DNA from: Scolanthus callimorphus
Lineage: Eukaryota; Cnidaria; Anthozoa; Actiniaria; Edwardsiidae
Reading direction: 5' to 3'
Length of the DNA stretch: 64,000 nucleotides
NCBI GenBank assembly: GCA_033964015.1
Contig: CM066919.1
Coordinates: 14,363,646-14,427,645, forward strand
The notes under the pieces were generated by a model that was not told the DNA's origin, ran no database searches, and saw only the letters and a program-made list of their open reading frames with translations. This document shows positions 25,901 to 37,852 of this stretch, in pieces. Position 1 is the stretch's first letter. Each line of letters begins with the position of its first letter. The position numbers and the translations under genes are program-made.

Positions 25901-26835
25901 CTGTAGCGCCAGTATACACGCAAGCACAAGGGTTAGATAGCGATGACTGTAGCGCCAGTATACACGCAAGCACAAGGGATAGATAGTAGCGATGACTGTA
26001 GCGCCAGTATACACGCAAGCACAAGGGTTAGATAGCAATGACTGTAGCGCCAGTATACACGCAAGCACAAAGGTTAGATAGCGATAACTGTAGCGCCAGT
26101 ATACACGCAAGCAAATGGGTTCTATAGCGATGCCTGTAGCGCCAGTATACACGTAAGCACAAGGGATAGATAGCAATGCCTGTAGCGCCAGTATACACGT
26201 AAGCACAAGGGATAGATAGCGATGACTGTAGCGCATACACGCAAGCACAAGGGTTAAACAGTGATGACTGTAGCGCCAGTACACACGCAAGCAATGATGA
26301 CTTTAGCGCCAGGATACACGCAAGCACAAGGGTAATGTAGCGATGACTGTGGCGCCACTATACACGCAAGCACAAGGGTTAGATAGCGATGACTGTAGCG
26401 CCAGTATACACGCAAGCACAAGGGTTAGATAGCAATGACTGTAGCGCCAGTATACACTCAAGCACAAGGGTTAGATAGCGATGACTGTAGCGCCAGTATA
26501 CACGCAAGCAAAAGGGTTCTATAGCGATGCCTGTAGCGCCAGTATACACGTAAGCACAAGGGATAGATAGCAATGCCTGTAGCGCCAGTATACACGTAAG
26601 CACAAGGGATAGATAGCGATGACTGTAGCGCATACACGCAAGCACAAGGGTTAAACAGTGATGACTGTAGCGCCAGTACACACGCAAGCAATGATGACTT
26701 TAGCGCCAGGATACACGCAAGCACAAGGGTAATGTAGCGATGACTGTAGCGCCAGTATACACGCAAGCACAAGGGTTAGATAGCGATGACTGTAGCGCCA
26801 GTATACACGCAAGCACAAGGTTTAGATAGCCTTTC
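22995..26835. repeat. 46-bp minisatellite, about 83 copies, higher-order structure
   Basis: The consensus unit contains gcgatgactgtagcgccagt, then atacacgcaagcacaagggt, then tagata; 46 bp in total. Variant units are organised into longer blocks. One block with the word tgaacacgcatgcacaaggg recurs about 757 bp apart (near 23240 and 24000). Another, containing gcctgtagcgcc...gcaatgatgactttagcg, recurs three times (starting near 25672, 26113 and 26517). The many minus-strand open frames (CVYTGATVIAI, LRVYWRYSHRYLT) come from a stop-poor unit whose length is not a multiple of 3. Confidence 0.95.
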
Positions 26836-28031
26836 AATAACTGCTTATCATTATGAAAGATATATCGTTACCGTCAATAACTGTTATTGACCTATTGTAG
26901 TGTTCCTTTTGGACGTTCTTTGGCAGGGATAATATGCGATATTAATCGCGGTAAAGCTAAAAGAATGACAACGATTACCAATTCAAATGATGTCTTATCG
27001 TAAATAAGGAGTGGAGTTTAAAATTATGAGGAAAAATTATATATCCGGTCGTATGAGTAAACCAGAAAACACTAATGCAAAGTGAAAAATTAAGCGGAAA
27101 ATCGAAGAAAAAGGCATGAAGGAGATGATCTCTTGTGTCGTTGTTTTCAAGAAATATGTATATTCGTATGCAAATCCTTCTCTTGTTAAACAGAATTTTA
27201 AAAGAAACCATTTTTGCGACAAAAACAAGTGAAATCGGCATCTGTTGCGAAAATGCCTTGAGACAGCAGTTGCGAAAATGCCCTATTGTCTTTGTTTACA
27301 AAATTTAAAATCCACTATCTCCGGACCAGAGAATCAAGAAGCGGAATTTTCTTGTCGAAACACGTTTGTAAGCATGTCCTTGATAATCATATGTGTTAAA
27401 ACATATTTTGCTTTTTCCTTCTTAAAGTTTTTTCAAACCGCCCGTTCTAGCAGTTTGGCATTTTTGTCACACAAACTGAGATTTCGAAAATCTTTCAAAA
27501 ATGTATGATTGGAAATAAATTCGATTTAAACAATTCACATGCACTATTATTTTGAAACTATCATTTACCTAAAAAAGTTTCAGTGCGATTAGATTAATTT
27601 TCTAGATGTTTAGGGGGTATTTATTGCTTCAGTAAAAATTGCCTTTTTGGTCCCAAGTGGATGTAGTATAGTGTTTGTACAACGACCCCACTTGCACCTT
27701 CCTTTTTCGCGACCAAAGTAAAAACACTCGATTCGATCGAGACAATTGCATGATATATACACTACTACTACTAAATTATATGCTGCCGTTGTCATTTTGA
27801 TTTTTTCATTTTTTCCTGCCGAGTTAGAAGGTAGGTCATTTTTGCAACACGGGTCTCCTTCTAGAGCCGATAAAAAAATCAAACAAAAATCAAAAATATT
27901 GTGCATTTGCAAAAAAATAGAGAAACTTACCCCGAAGAATGCTGGAGTATTTTTAGTTAACAAAATTTCATTTTCAGGAAAATTTGGCTGAAAGTATGTC
28001 AATGTTACGAAAATGTCCTATTATCCGTCTG
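26836..28031. other. Intron between satellite and second (CAGA)n array
   Basis: Unique-looking AT-rich sequence. The only recurring element is the word (t)tgcgaaaatgcc(c)t at about 27245-27290 and near 28000. The open frame at 27610-28002 on the - strand has no recognised motif. Confidence 0.4.
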
Positions 28032-28686
<655 letters not shown>

Positions 28687-29504
28687 ATTTAAAGACAGGA
28701 TTCTAATCCCCTTTTGAATGCAGAGATCCCTACCGAATTTCGAACCTCACTAGGGAGGGTGTTCCACTGTAGGCCCCACTGTATCCAATGGCTTTTTTCA
28801 TGTTATTGGTGCGAGGCTTGGGAAGGGCAAGTGTGTTTTCTGAGTTTCTTAGGGAGTATTGTGTGTTGCGCTCAGTAAATATTGATGTCAAATAGTCTGG
28901 AACTACATACCCATACTCCCTAGCACACCAAGCTTTGTTGCTTTTTCCAGTGACAACCTATCCCGGAAACGGTATATAGTCAGGCTGCTAAACCATGCAA
29001 TATTTTATAAAACATTAGAATACACCTCGTCTCTGCTTTTCAGATATTTTCTTCATTTAAGTTTGCCCAGTACCTCAGTACTTAGCGTGTCATAATGCGT
29101 GTAGCTCCATTTTTCAAATTCCTGTTATTTGCTTTCCAAACCCTGACTACAGTTATCTTGAAAAGGTTTACTGCAAATAATATAAACCGCCTTTGTTTGT
29201 AGAATAACTCATTCAGTGACAGACAAGCAGTAACGCTGAAGAAAACCTGTTGAAAGACCACAAAGATATCGTTGCTTGCAACTTCGATTTGAGTTTTCAA
29301 GAGGTTCTGAGTTTCTAAGAGGTTTTTCGGTAAACTTAAAAAGTTAAGGGAGAGCAGGTTTTTTCTTAGATTAGTTAATGCAATCATCGTGGAAGTATCA
29401 ATATATAGATTTAGCCACTGGCTAAAAGCGGAGCTCCCGGCTACATATTCATATTCGTATCCCTCTCGGGGTCAGAGATTTTTTCTCTTTCTCCGCTTAC
29501 TGGG
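28687..29504. other. Non-coding region 5' of the CR1-like LINE
   Basis: Anonymous sequence. It may include the 5' part of the LINE, but I cannot follow a frame before about 29505. Confidence 0.35.
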
Positions 29505-32500
29505 GCTAACGCTTTTTCCAATTTTTTCATTGATAAAATTAATTCTATAAGATCTGGGCTGACTCCCTGTGTTGACAAATACTTTCTAGGATTTTGTCAG
29601 GATCTGGACAGTCCTCGCTTCATCAATGCACTTGAAGAATTTTCCCCTGCTGATGAGAAAGAACTGTTACCACTGATACGTAAATCTTCCTCTAAGTCTT
29701 GCTGCCTTGACCCTTTACCTGCTCGATTACTGAACTACTGTTTGGAAGATCTATTGCCTATTATTACAAGGATTGCTAATCTATCCTTCGATTCCTGTGT
29801 CATGCCTACATCATTAAAACAAGCTGTTCTCTCACCACTGTTGAAAAAACCGCTAGTCGATCACGAATTTTATTCAAATTTCAGGCCAGTCTCCAACCTG
29901 CAGTTTCTTGGCAAATCTATTGAGAAGGTGGTTGCAGTCCGGGTTATGGACCATATGCATGACAACAATCTGGACGAGCTACTGCAATCATCTTATAAAA
30001 AGCACCATAGCTGCGAAACCGCTCTTCTTAGAGTCCAAAACGACATCTAAAATTCCATCGATAATAACCGCTCTGTTATACTTTTACTCCTTGACCTTTC
30101 GGCAGCCTTCCATACGGTTGACCATCAGATTCTCCTCTCTAGACTGGACTCGCGCTTTGGAATCAGAGGCAATGCTCTACTATGGTTCAAGTCTTATCTC
30201 AGTGCCCGAACACAATTTGTTGGAATTCTTGGGTTTCAATCACGTGACTTTTGCGCGTAATTTTGCTTCCGGTCTGAATCAGCTGGAGGTCAAGATGAAG
30301 AAGTTTTCTGAAGTTCACAGCGAAAATTCAAATTTATAGTAGCTACATTTTCTAGAAAATAACAACTATAAATGAACCTGATTTGTATTTAAACTAAATC
30401 CTAGTGGAAATACAAATTTGTAGTGATTGGAAAGTCGGGGTTTGCTTTTTTAGACAGTTCAACTGTGGTAAATGAGTAAAACTTTACAAACTGGCTGATA
30501 TTTTAGGCAGCGTTTTTTCAAATGCTTGATGTTTTCACTCATTTGGCTCAAAAAATAATTGTAATGTAAAATAGATATGTAATAGGGTTGAGAAACATTT
30601 ATATGCTCCTTCTGTTCTTTGTTTCTGGACGAAAGACCTGAGAAACAGAAGTTTTTGAAAACGGTAAGTTAAGTTAAGCTTACTTGATTGCTTTTTTTTT
30701 GTTGTCAAATTGAACCGTCGGAAAATCCACTCGTCTTTGTTGCATACATACAGTTTTCCCCATACTGTAAAATGTAAAAGCTAGCTATTACATGTAGGTG
30801 ACAAATTTCTGTAGTTTCTAAAGTATGTTTTTACTAAACGCCTAAATTTTGACTCTTTCAAAGTTGTGTTTCAGCGGTGTTTCAGCCAGCTCGACAACGC
30901 AGCGACAAAACTCACTTTGAAATGAAACAAAAACTTGACCAAATTTTAGTCAATGAAAAACAAATTGTATACACACGACTGGGAAAAAGAATCGAAAAGT
31001 CCATGTCGACCTAGAATAAATAAGTAAATCCCTGAGTAAATCCCGGAGATTTTGCTGGGTTTTCAGACTCCTTGTAAATGTTTGACAAACTTTTAAGTTA
31101 TTTTTGCCTACCTGCTCGGATTGTTTGAAGCGAACTTCATGTGATTTATCCTTGTATCAAATGAGAAACCAATTCATCTCATAGTCCTGGTGGCTTTGTG
31201 TAAATCCTTTATGATTCCCTAATCCATCCGTAGCTACCAAACTCATTTAAACTTAATTTCAAATACATATCTTCATGAATCACTTTCACTTGGCGACAAC
31301 AAGTTCTCGAGGCCACGGCGCTTTTCGGCTGCTTTTCTGGAGTCGTTTGGACCATTTCGATTGTTTTCAGAGTTTGTATTGCTTGCTGTCTGTTTTGGGC
31401 AATCTAAAGACATCTGTTTATCTGTTTACCCAACTTGTAGAATCAGAAACACTGGAGGAGATAACTTTTTCACAGTTTTCCATCTCGAAACGCACTGCAG
31501 GCACGGACGTTTGACCTCCAGCTGAATTTTTAATGAGGCTCCAAAAAGCGGATGTGACGTCATATGAAACCCAAGAATTGACGGCTCTTCATCAGATGTG
31601 CGCACACTTACCTGTGGTGTCCCCCAGGGATCAGTATTAGGTCCCTTATTGTATTTGATGTACACCTCACCACTAGGAGACATCATACGCCATCATGGTC
31701 TTAGCTTTCACCTCTATGCCGATGACACTCAGATCTACTCTTCTTTCTGCTTAGATAATGAAGATGACTTAACTGCTACTAAAAACCGCATCCAGTCTTG
31801 TATTTCCGATATCGACAAATGGATGGCGCTAAATAAGCTGAAACTGAATAAAGATAAAACTGAACTCCTCTTATTACACTCTCGTTTCCGCAGCTCTCTT
31901 ACTCTTGATTACCTCACCCTTGGAAATGAAAGCGTATTTCCAGTCACGAAAGCTCGCAACATCGGTGTTATTTTTGATTCCACGATGTCGTTGGTAGTTC
32001 ACATCAATACTATAGTAAAATCAGCCTTCTACCATCTGAGAAGCATAGCTAAAGTCAGGAAGTTTCTTTCCCTAGAGACTTCTAAAATCCTCGTTCAGTC
32101 TTTCGTTTGCTCTAAACTTGACAGCTGCAATGCGCTACTCTACGGCCTTCCAAAATCTTTGATAGACAAGCTCCAGAGCGTGCAAAATGCTGTTGCTCGG
32201 GTCATTGCTAGAGTCGGCAAGTACGAGCACATAAGCCCTATTTTGCAGCAATTACACTGGCTCCCGGTGGAATACAGAATAATTTTCAAAGTAAATCTTC
32301 TCACATTTAAATGTCTTAATGGTCTCGCTCCATCATATCTCAGTGAACTGCTTGAAGTGTACACACCCACAAGATCACTTCGCTCTTTAGCTGGCCCACC
32401 CAGATTGAATCCTACAAATTTTCGGACCAAAAGCTATGGGTTAAGATCGTTTGCAGCTCATGCTCCGCGATTTTGGAACGATCTACCCAACAATTTAAAA

Positions 32501-33030
32501 TTAGCTGATTCTCTTTCCGAATTCAAGACCATGCTAAAGACTTATCTGTTCAGGCGAGCATTTGACCTGTAACGTGTCCCATCCTTTCCCGTCCCCCTGC
32601 ACTTTCATTGATATCCCGTGGCAGCGGTCCACTTAACTGCGTGAATGCTGTCATTGGATGTCTTTGTTAATGCTCTATATTTTAGAACTACCCTCATTTT
32701 ATTGAACATGTATGTAAATATTTTTTATCACCACGTAATTTTATGTTTTTATCTTTTTGGTACTTACCTGTTTTTACATTTATTGCTTTTCTTTTTGCTT
32801 TTACTATTGTTATACTTCCATCCAGCGATTGTTTTTAATCTTTTTATATTTTAGAACTACCCTCATATTATAGAACATGTATGTAAATATTTTTATCACT
32901 ATGTAATTTTATGTTTTTATCATTTTGGTACTTACCTCTTATAAATATTTCTTTTAATGCATTATTGTAAAGCGCTTAGAACGCTGATATAAGCGCTATA
33001 AAAATGTCTATTATTATTATTATTATTATA
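29505..33030 (+). pseudogene. CR1-like LINE ORF2, interrupted
   Basis: From about 29505 a single frame reads ANAFSNFFIDKINSIRSGL, ...CCLDPLPARLLNYC, then the RT finger motifs LSPLLKKPLVDHEFYSNFRP and VSNLQFLGKSIEKVV. A nonsense TAA lies at 30048-30050, after which the same frame continues ([20 protein letters not shown]). The 1,348-bp element at 30228-31575 then interrupts it. Coding resumes with TLTCGVPQGSVLGPLLY, FHLYADDTQIY (catalytic YADD), LQSVQNAVARVI and QLHWLPVEYRI, and stops at 32570-32572. The 3' region has a duplicated block of about 90 bp (32675 and 32845), the CR1-type end attgtaaagcgcttagaac and an (ATT)n tail. The copy is inactive. Confidence 0.9.
30228..31575. mobile_element. 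1,348-bp inverted-repeat element inside the LINE
   Basis: It starts CTTGGGTTTCA and ends TGAAACCCAAG. The inverted similarity extends to TCAGCTGGAGGTCAAG near 30280 and TTGACCTCCAGCTGA near 31515. AATT flanks it on both sides (30224-30227 and 31576-31579). Excising it together with one AATT restores the reverse transcriptase frame (TQFVGIDGSSSDVRTLT). No protein-coding content was recognised, so it is probably a non-autonomous DNA transposon. Confidence 0.85.
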
Positions 33031-33169
33031 AGCACACATAGGACCATTTCATTAGCACGTTAGCTTTCACACAAGGTTAATTCCTTATTTCCCCTCCCGG
33101 TTACATATTTTTTTGTTAACGAGGCAAAAAGGTTGCCATTGTACATAGGCGTAGTCTTGCACCGTCATA

Positions 33170-34440
33170 CCACTCGACTAAGCACTTGCACCCCCTTGCC
33201 ATTTTGATAGTCTGGTTGTCTGAGGTTCATCCCTTTCCGAGACATATTCTTTTTCTCTTGTGATGACGTCATCGATGACGTCATACCACGTGACCATGCA
33301 GTTGCACCCCCTTTGCCACTTAGATAACTTCACCCAAGTTTGGTTGTCTAAAGTTCATCCCTTCCCGAGATATGTTCTTTTTCTCCTGTGATGACGTCAT
33401 CGATGACGTCATACCACGTGACCATACAGTTGCACCCCCCTTGCCACTAACGCAACTTCACCCAAGTTTGGTTGTCTGAGGTAGGGTCAGACACATTATG
33501 CTGAGAAATTTGACCATTATGCTTTTTAGCGTCACCCTAAAAACCTTCCCATTATGCCAAACATTATGCTCGTGTCAGACCATTATGCTCGTGTGATGCT
33601 GGGAAAAATTTCTCCTTTGACCTCACCCAAACGAGTCCTCAAAGCTTAAAACGCAACATTATTACTTTTTTAACCCACAAAAGGCAAAAGGCCGGTGATC
33701 TAACATGTCTAGAAGAATTACCAAAGCCTCTTGGCCAAGAACCAAGCCTTAGAAAGACCAGAATAATCAGGCAGAGTCAAATTCAAAGCCAAATTTGATA
33801 TTTTTTATTACATTTTCAATGAAAATAGGAAAAATATTAAGTTTGTAGCATTATGCTAAAATTATGTTGAAAGTTCGGCCATTATGCCAGCATTATGCTC
33901 GATGCTCTGACTACGCCATTATGCTCAAAATTATGCCGGCATAATGTGTCTGACCCTAGTCTGAGGTTTATCCCTTACTAAAATATGTTCTTTTTCTCCG
34001 ATGATGACGTCATCGATGACGTCATACCACGTGACCATACAGTAGCACCTCCCCTTGCCACTTAGATAACTTCACCCACGTTTGGTTTTCTGAGGTTTAT
34101 CCCTTCCTGAGATATGTTCTTTTTCTCCTTTGATGACGTCATACCACGTGACCATACAGTTGCACCCCCCTTGCCACTAACACAACTTCACCCAAGTTTG
34201 GTTGTCCGAGGCTTATCCCTTCCTGAGATATGTCTTTTTTCTACTATGATGACGTCATCGATGACGTCATACCACGTGACCATACAGTTGCACCTCCCAA
34301 GTTTGGTTGTCTGAGGTTCATCTCTTCCAGAGATAAATTCTTCTCTTTTATGACGTCAGCTATGACGTCACGTCACTTGATCATGTTACAGCACCGCCCT
34401 GGTAGCACAGAAAGTATCCCAAGTTTGGTTGTCTTAGCAT
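33170..34440. repeat. Tandem repeat of about 120 bp carrying CRE palindromes
   Basis: Units contain gatgacgtcatcgatgacgt (two overlapping-strand TGACGTCA sites in a 20-bp palindrome), accacgtgaccatacagttg, cccccttgccacttagataa and caagtttggttgtctgaggt. About seven units are recognisable, starting near 33255, 33382, 33995, 34122, 34240 and 34345. The array is interrupted by the MITE at 33482-33958. Related single units occur near 3245 and 5660. Confidence 0.85.
33482..33958. mobile_element. hAT-type MITE inserted in the CRE repeat
   Basis: Terminal repeats TAGGGTCAGACACATTATG / CATAATGTGTCTGACCCTA. The flanking 8-mers GTCTGAGG at 33474-33481 and 33959-33966 are an exact target duplication. 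The interior is rich in the word cattatgc(t/c). Its insertion in one unit of the array is why the array appears split. Confidence 0.9.
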
Positions 34441-35107
34441 GTTCCCTTGAAGAGAAATAAATTTTTTCTTAGTATACCACAGGGTTCCCATGAGTTTCCG
34501 CGTACGGCGGACGGACGGAAGAAACAAAAACATTAATACCTCAAGAAGGGAACCACCTATGACAACCAAACTTGGACACATTCATCTTTTGGGCGATACC
34601 ATTTCAACAATATGTTATATATTTTTATTGTATTTTTTCTGATTTTCCTACGAGCATCCCTATCACTTTTACCTGAAAAAGTTCCCCTACCCCCGACTCA
34701 GTAATGCATAAGCTGTACTAAAATGTCGGAAATTAAGGAGGCTGCCTACAATTTTTTCTGCCCTCAACACCCAATCTTTGTATGCCTGCTGTTCAGGCTC
34801 AAAAACCTTTACCGGTCTGAACTTTCACATGGTTACCCTGGAGGGTTTGAACTTTATTGTAGTGTGCATTTTGTTGTGATCGGAGTTGCTATAGCAACGT
34901 TATAACCACACCCTTGTTTATAATTAGGGACTTTAAGAACCGAAAGACGCGGTGTCGGCGCGGTGTCAGGAAAACGCCAGGGTCGCGAGGAGCTTGGGTC
35001 GAGCACCGCGTCTTTGTGGCGGGAAATTCGCAGTTTAGTTCACTCATCACTCAACGCGGGTCTGTTTGTCAACAACAAACTGATATCTTCAAGTTTCTCT
35101 TCTAAAG

Positions 35108-37660
35108 ATGAGCAAAAACTCGTTCAAGGCATTACAAGAAGCTCTAATCTTTTCTTTGGATGAAAACTTAATAGATGAAGACGAATTTGCCGTGCTGTAC
35201 GAGGAATACACACCACAAAACCCCTCGTTCCCACATTGGGATTACGAAGAATTTTCCCTAGAAGACAAGGACCCTGCCGAGTGTAAGGCAGACTTTAGAT
35301 TCGAGAAAAGGCACATACCCTTACTGAGAGATGCTCTACAAATGCCTGACGTTTTTACATGCTCTAATGGAACTGTGTGCGATGCGATTGAAGGGCTTTG
35401 TATTATGTTAAAGCGTTATGCATATCCTTGCAGACTGTCTGATATGATTCCTATTTTCGGAAGATCAGTACCAGAACTCAGCATCATAAGCAATGAAGTA
35501 ACTGAGTGGTTGTACACTGCTCACCATCACCGAATAACTCAGTGGAATCATTTTATCATGTCACCTTACCTTCTGCAAACCTACGCTCGAGTTATACACA
35601 ACAAAGGAGCTGCCTTGGAAAACTGTTTCGGGTTTGTGGATGGCACTGTACGTCCTATTTCAAGACCTGGAGTGAATCAGAGAGCCGTTTATAATGGACA
35701 CAAGCGTGTTCATGCGCTGAAATTCCAGTCAATGGCTTTGCCAAATGGATTGATCGGTCACCTCTATGGGCCAGTGGGTAAGAGAATGCATGATGTTTGA
35801 CTTTATGCTCACCAAAACTGCAAATAAGGACCTGATTTAAAGAACCTACGGTTTGAAAATTTGGCATTTAAGTCTTAAAGACCCCTAAATATAAAGTTTG
35901 AGAACCTGTTCAGCCTGGCAAGGAAAACTGCTTTTTATTATAAATCACTTCAAAATTCTAGATTTTTGGTCAAAATTCTGGATTTTTTTAAATTAAAATT
36001 GTGAGAAAAATGGTGCAGTTCCAGAAAATAGGCAGGTACCAACAAAAAAAATATTTAAAGCTGAACAACAAATATTTTGTTGCTCATGTTCCAGGTTTCC
36101 CTCATCTCTCCGCTTTTTTTGCCTTGTCATCCCTACAGTTTGCTTAAAAAAACCCTGAGTTTTAGGACACTATAGTCATGTGTAGGGGTATAAATATAGC
36201 TTTCTGCTCAATAAAATGAAGACTTGGCTATTTTATTGATGAACGCTTTTGTAGGCAGAGGGGTGCACCCCATAAAAATAGAGGAGTGCTCTTCCTACCC
36301 TTAGAGTTTCAGCGAAAACAAAAATTGTTCCAACTTGATGCTAATTTCCTAAGGACGGATAAAATTAGGTAACTGAAACTTTATTTATTTACTATTTCTT
36401 GGGCTAATTTTTTTTCCACATTCATTTTGATATATCTACGGGGTAAAATTGCTGTTGACCACACCCTATTTGGTATCTGTTAGAGTTAAATATATTTTCC
36501 TGATGAGCACCTGTGTCTGTTTTTATGGGAGTTCCCCAGTAATTTGTGTTAATTAATTTATCCAAAGAATCACTATTAGAAAACTGAAATTCAAGAAGAT
36601 TAAGAATATCATGGTAGCTTGATAAACAGTCTAATTACATAGACTGGCAGGTATACAGTCAAGTCATCTTCGAAAAAACAATAAATGCCTGCCTGTCAGA
36701 ATATTTTTTTGATGGCCTGTTTATATTTTAATCCTGATTGTGTGGTTCCAGAAATTATCCATACCCCTCTACGGAAGGGATTGGAAATTCTGGATTGGTG
36801 GGGGGACAGTTTACCTGATCTTTTCCACAAATACTGTATTTGTCTTCGGAAATTCTAGAGGGGTGTGTGTGTTTGTAAGAGGGGGGGGGGGGGGGGGTCA
36901 CTTCTCAACACCCTAGTATGGATATTTTCTGGAACCACACATTCAGGAACCCACACACAAGGTCAAATAAACTTTCCCATATAAGAAGTGTTGAAAATTT
37001 GTTTGGAAGTCCAAGGAATCCACAGAAAATCTGTACACTTCCTATTGCAGTTGCGAATGGCAAAAATTAATAGCTTGATAGCTTCTGAGAAAAAATCAAT
37101 TATAGAACAGGTGTTTTTTATGTATTTGATGGTCAGAATAGCTATTCCCTACAGTCACCAAGAAGTTTTATTAAGAGCTTAAAATTATATTATGTTGTAG
37201 TTTCCTATGCATGAAGCTAGTGAATTCAAAATACAATTGCAGTATTTAAAATAATGTGTTGTTTTCTCCATTTTTAGAGGGGTGTAGACATGATGCAAGA
37301 ATGCTGGACATGTTTGGCCTCTATGATGACCTGGAAAGGTTCGCATTCTCACCTGGTGGGCAGCCTATGTCTATATATGGTGACCCTGCCTACCCAATCC
37401 GTATCCACCTGCAGTGCCCTTTTCGACTGGGTATTTTGACAAGACCAATGCAAGATTTCAATGAGTCTATGAGCCCTGTGAGGGCAAGTGTAGAATGGTT
37501 ATTTGGTGACATTATTGAGTACTTTAAATTTGTAGATTATAAAAAGAATCTCAAGATAGGACTTAGCCATGTTGGAAAAATGTACATTGTTTGTGCACTT
37601 TTGCGTAATGCATTAACATGCTTGTACTCGAATACCACTGTTGATTTTTTCTGGGCTTGA
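35108..37660 (+). CDS. PIF/Harbinger DDE transposase
   Basis: Two exons, 35108-35777 and 37278-37660, joined by a GT-AG intron of 1.5 kb (|gtaaga ... ttttag|), give 350 aa with no stop. The catalytic acidic triad of the DDE_Tnp_4-type nuclease domain is complete: D178 in FGFVDGTVRPISRP, D259 in IYGDPAYPI and E296 in ASVEWLFGD. The helix-turn-helix-like N-terminal region includes TVCDAIEGLCIMLKRYAYP. The protein would cut the terminal repeats and integrate the excised element at three-base targets, working with the Myb-like partner encoded on the other strand. The length is normal for the family and no frame break is seen, so this copy may be active. The intron itself contains a MITE at 36739-36941. 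Confidence 0.93.
36739..36941. mobile_element. MITE inside the transposase intron
   Basis: TGTGTGGTTCCAGAAATTAT at the left and ATATTTTCTGGAACCACACA at the right are inverted; the interior holds a G20 tract. A sister element lies at 56947-57080. It sits wholly within the intron and does not alter the coding sequence. Confidence 0.75.
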
Positions 37661-37852
37661 TCCACCAACATTGGTTGATTATTTCAGCTAAAGCAAATGA
37701 AGTACAACTACAATGTAATGAACACCTATAATAAGCAGATAAACACCTGATTCTTGCAGATAAAATAAATGGTTTGCTCATCAACATTACAGACTGTGTA
37801 TGTCAAAACATATCTTAAACATGCTTGAAACTGCATGGAAGATTTAAAAAGT

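Noticed and set aside
22974..26772. Overlapping minus-strand frames CVYTGATVIAI... and LRVYWRYSHRYLT...
   Set aside because: They follow a 46-bp non-triplet satellite unit; successive units shift frame, so no conserved protein exists.
22995..26835. CRISPR-like regular repeat
   Set aside because: Units are contiguous without unique spacers, and the context is a eukaryotic intron.
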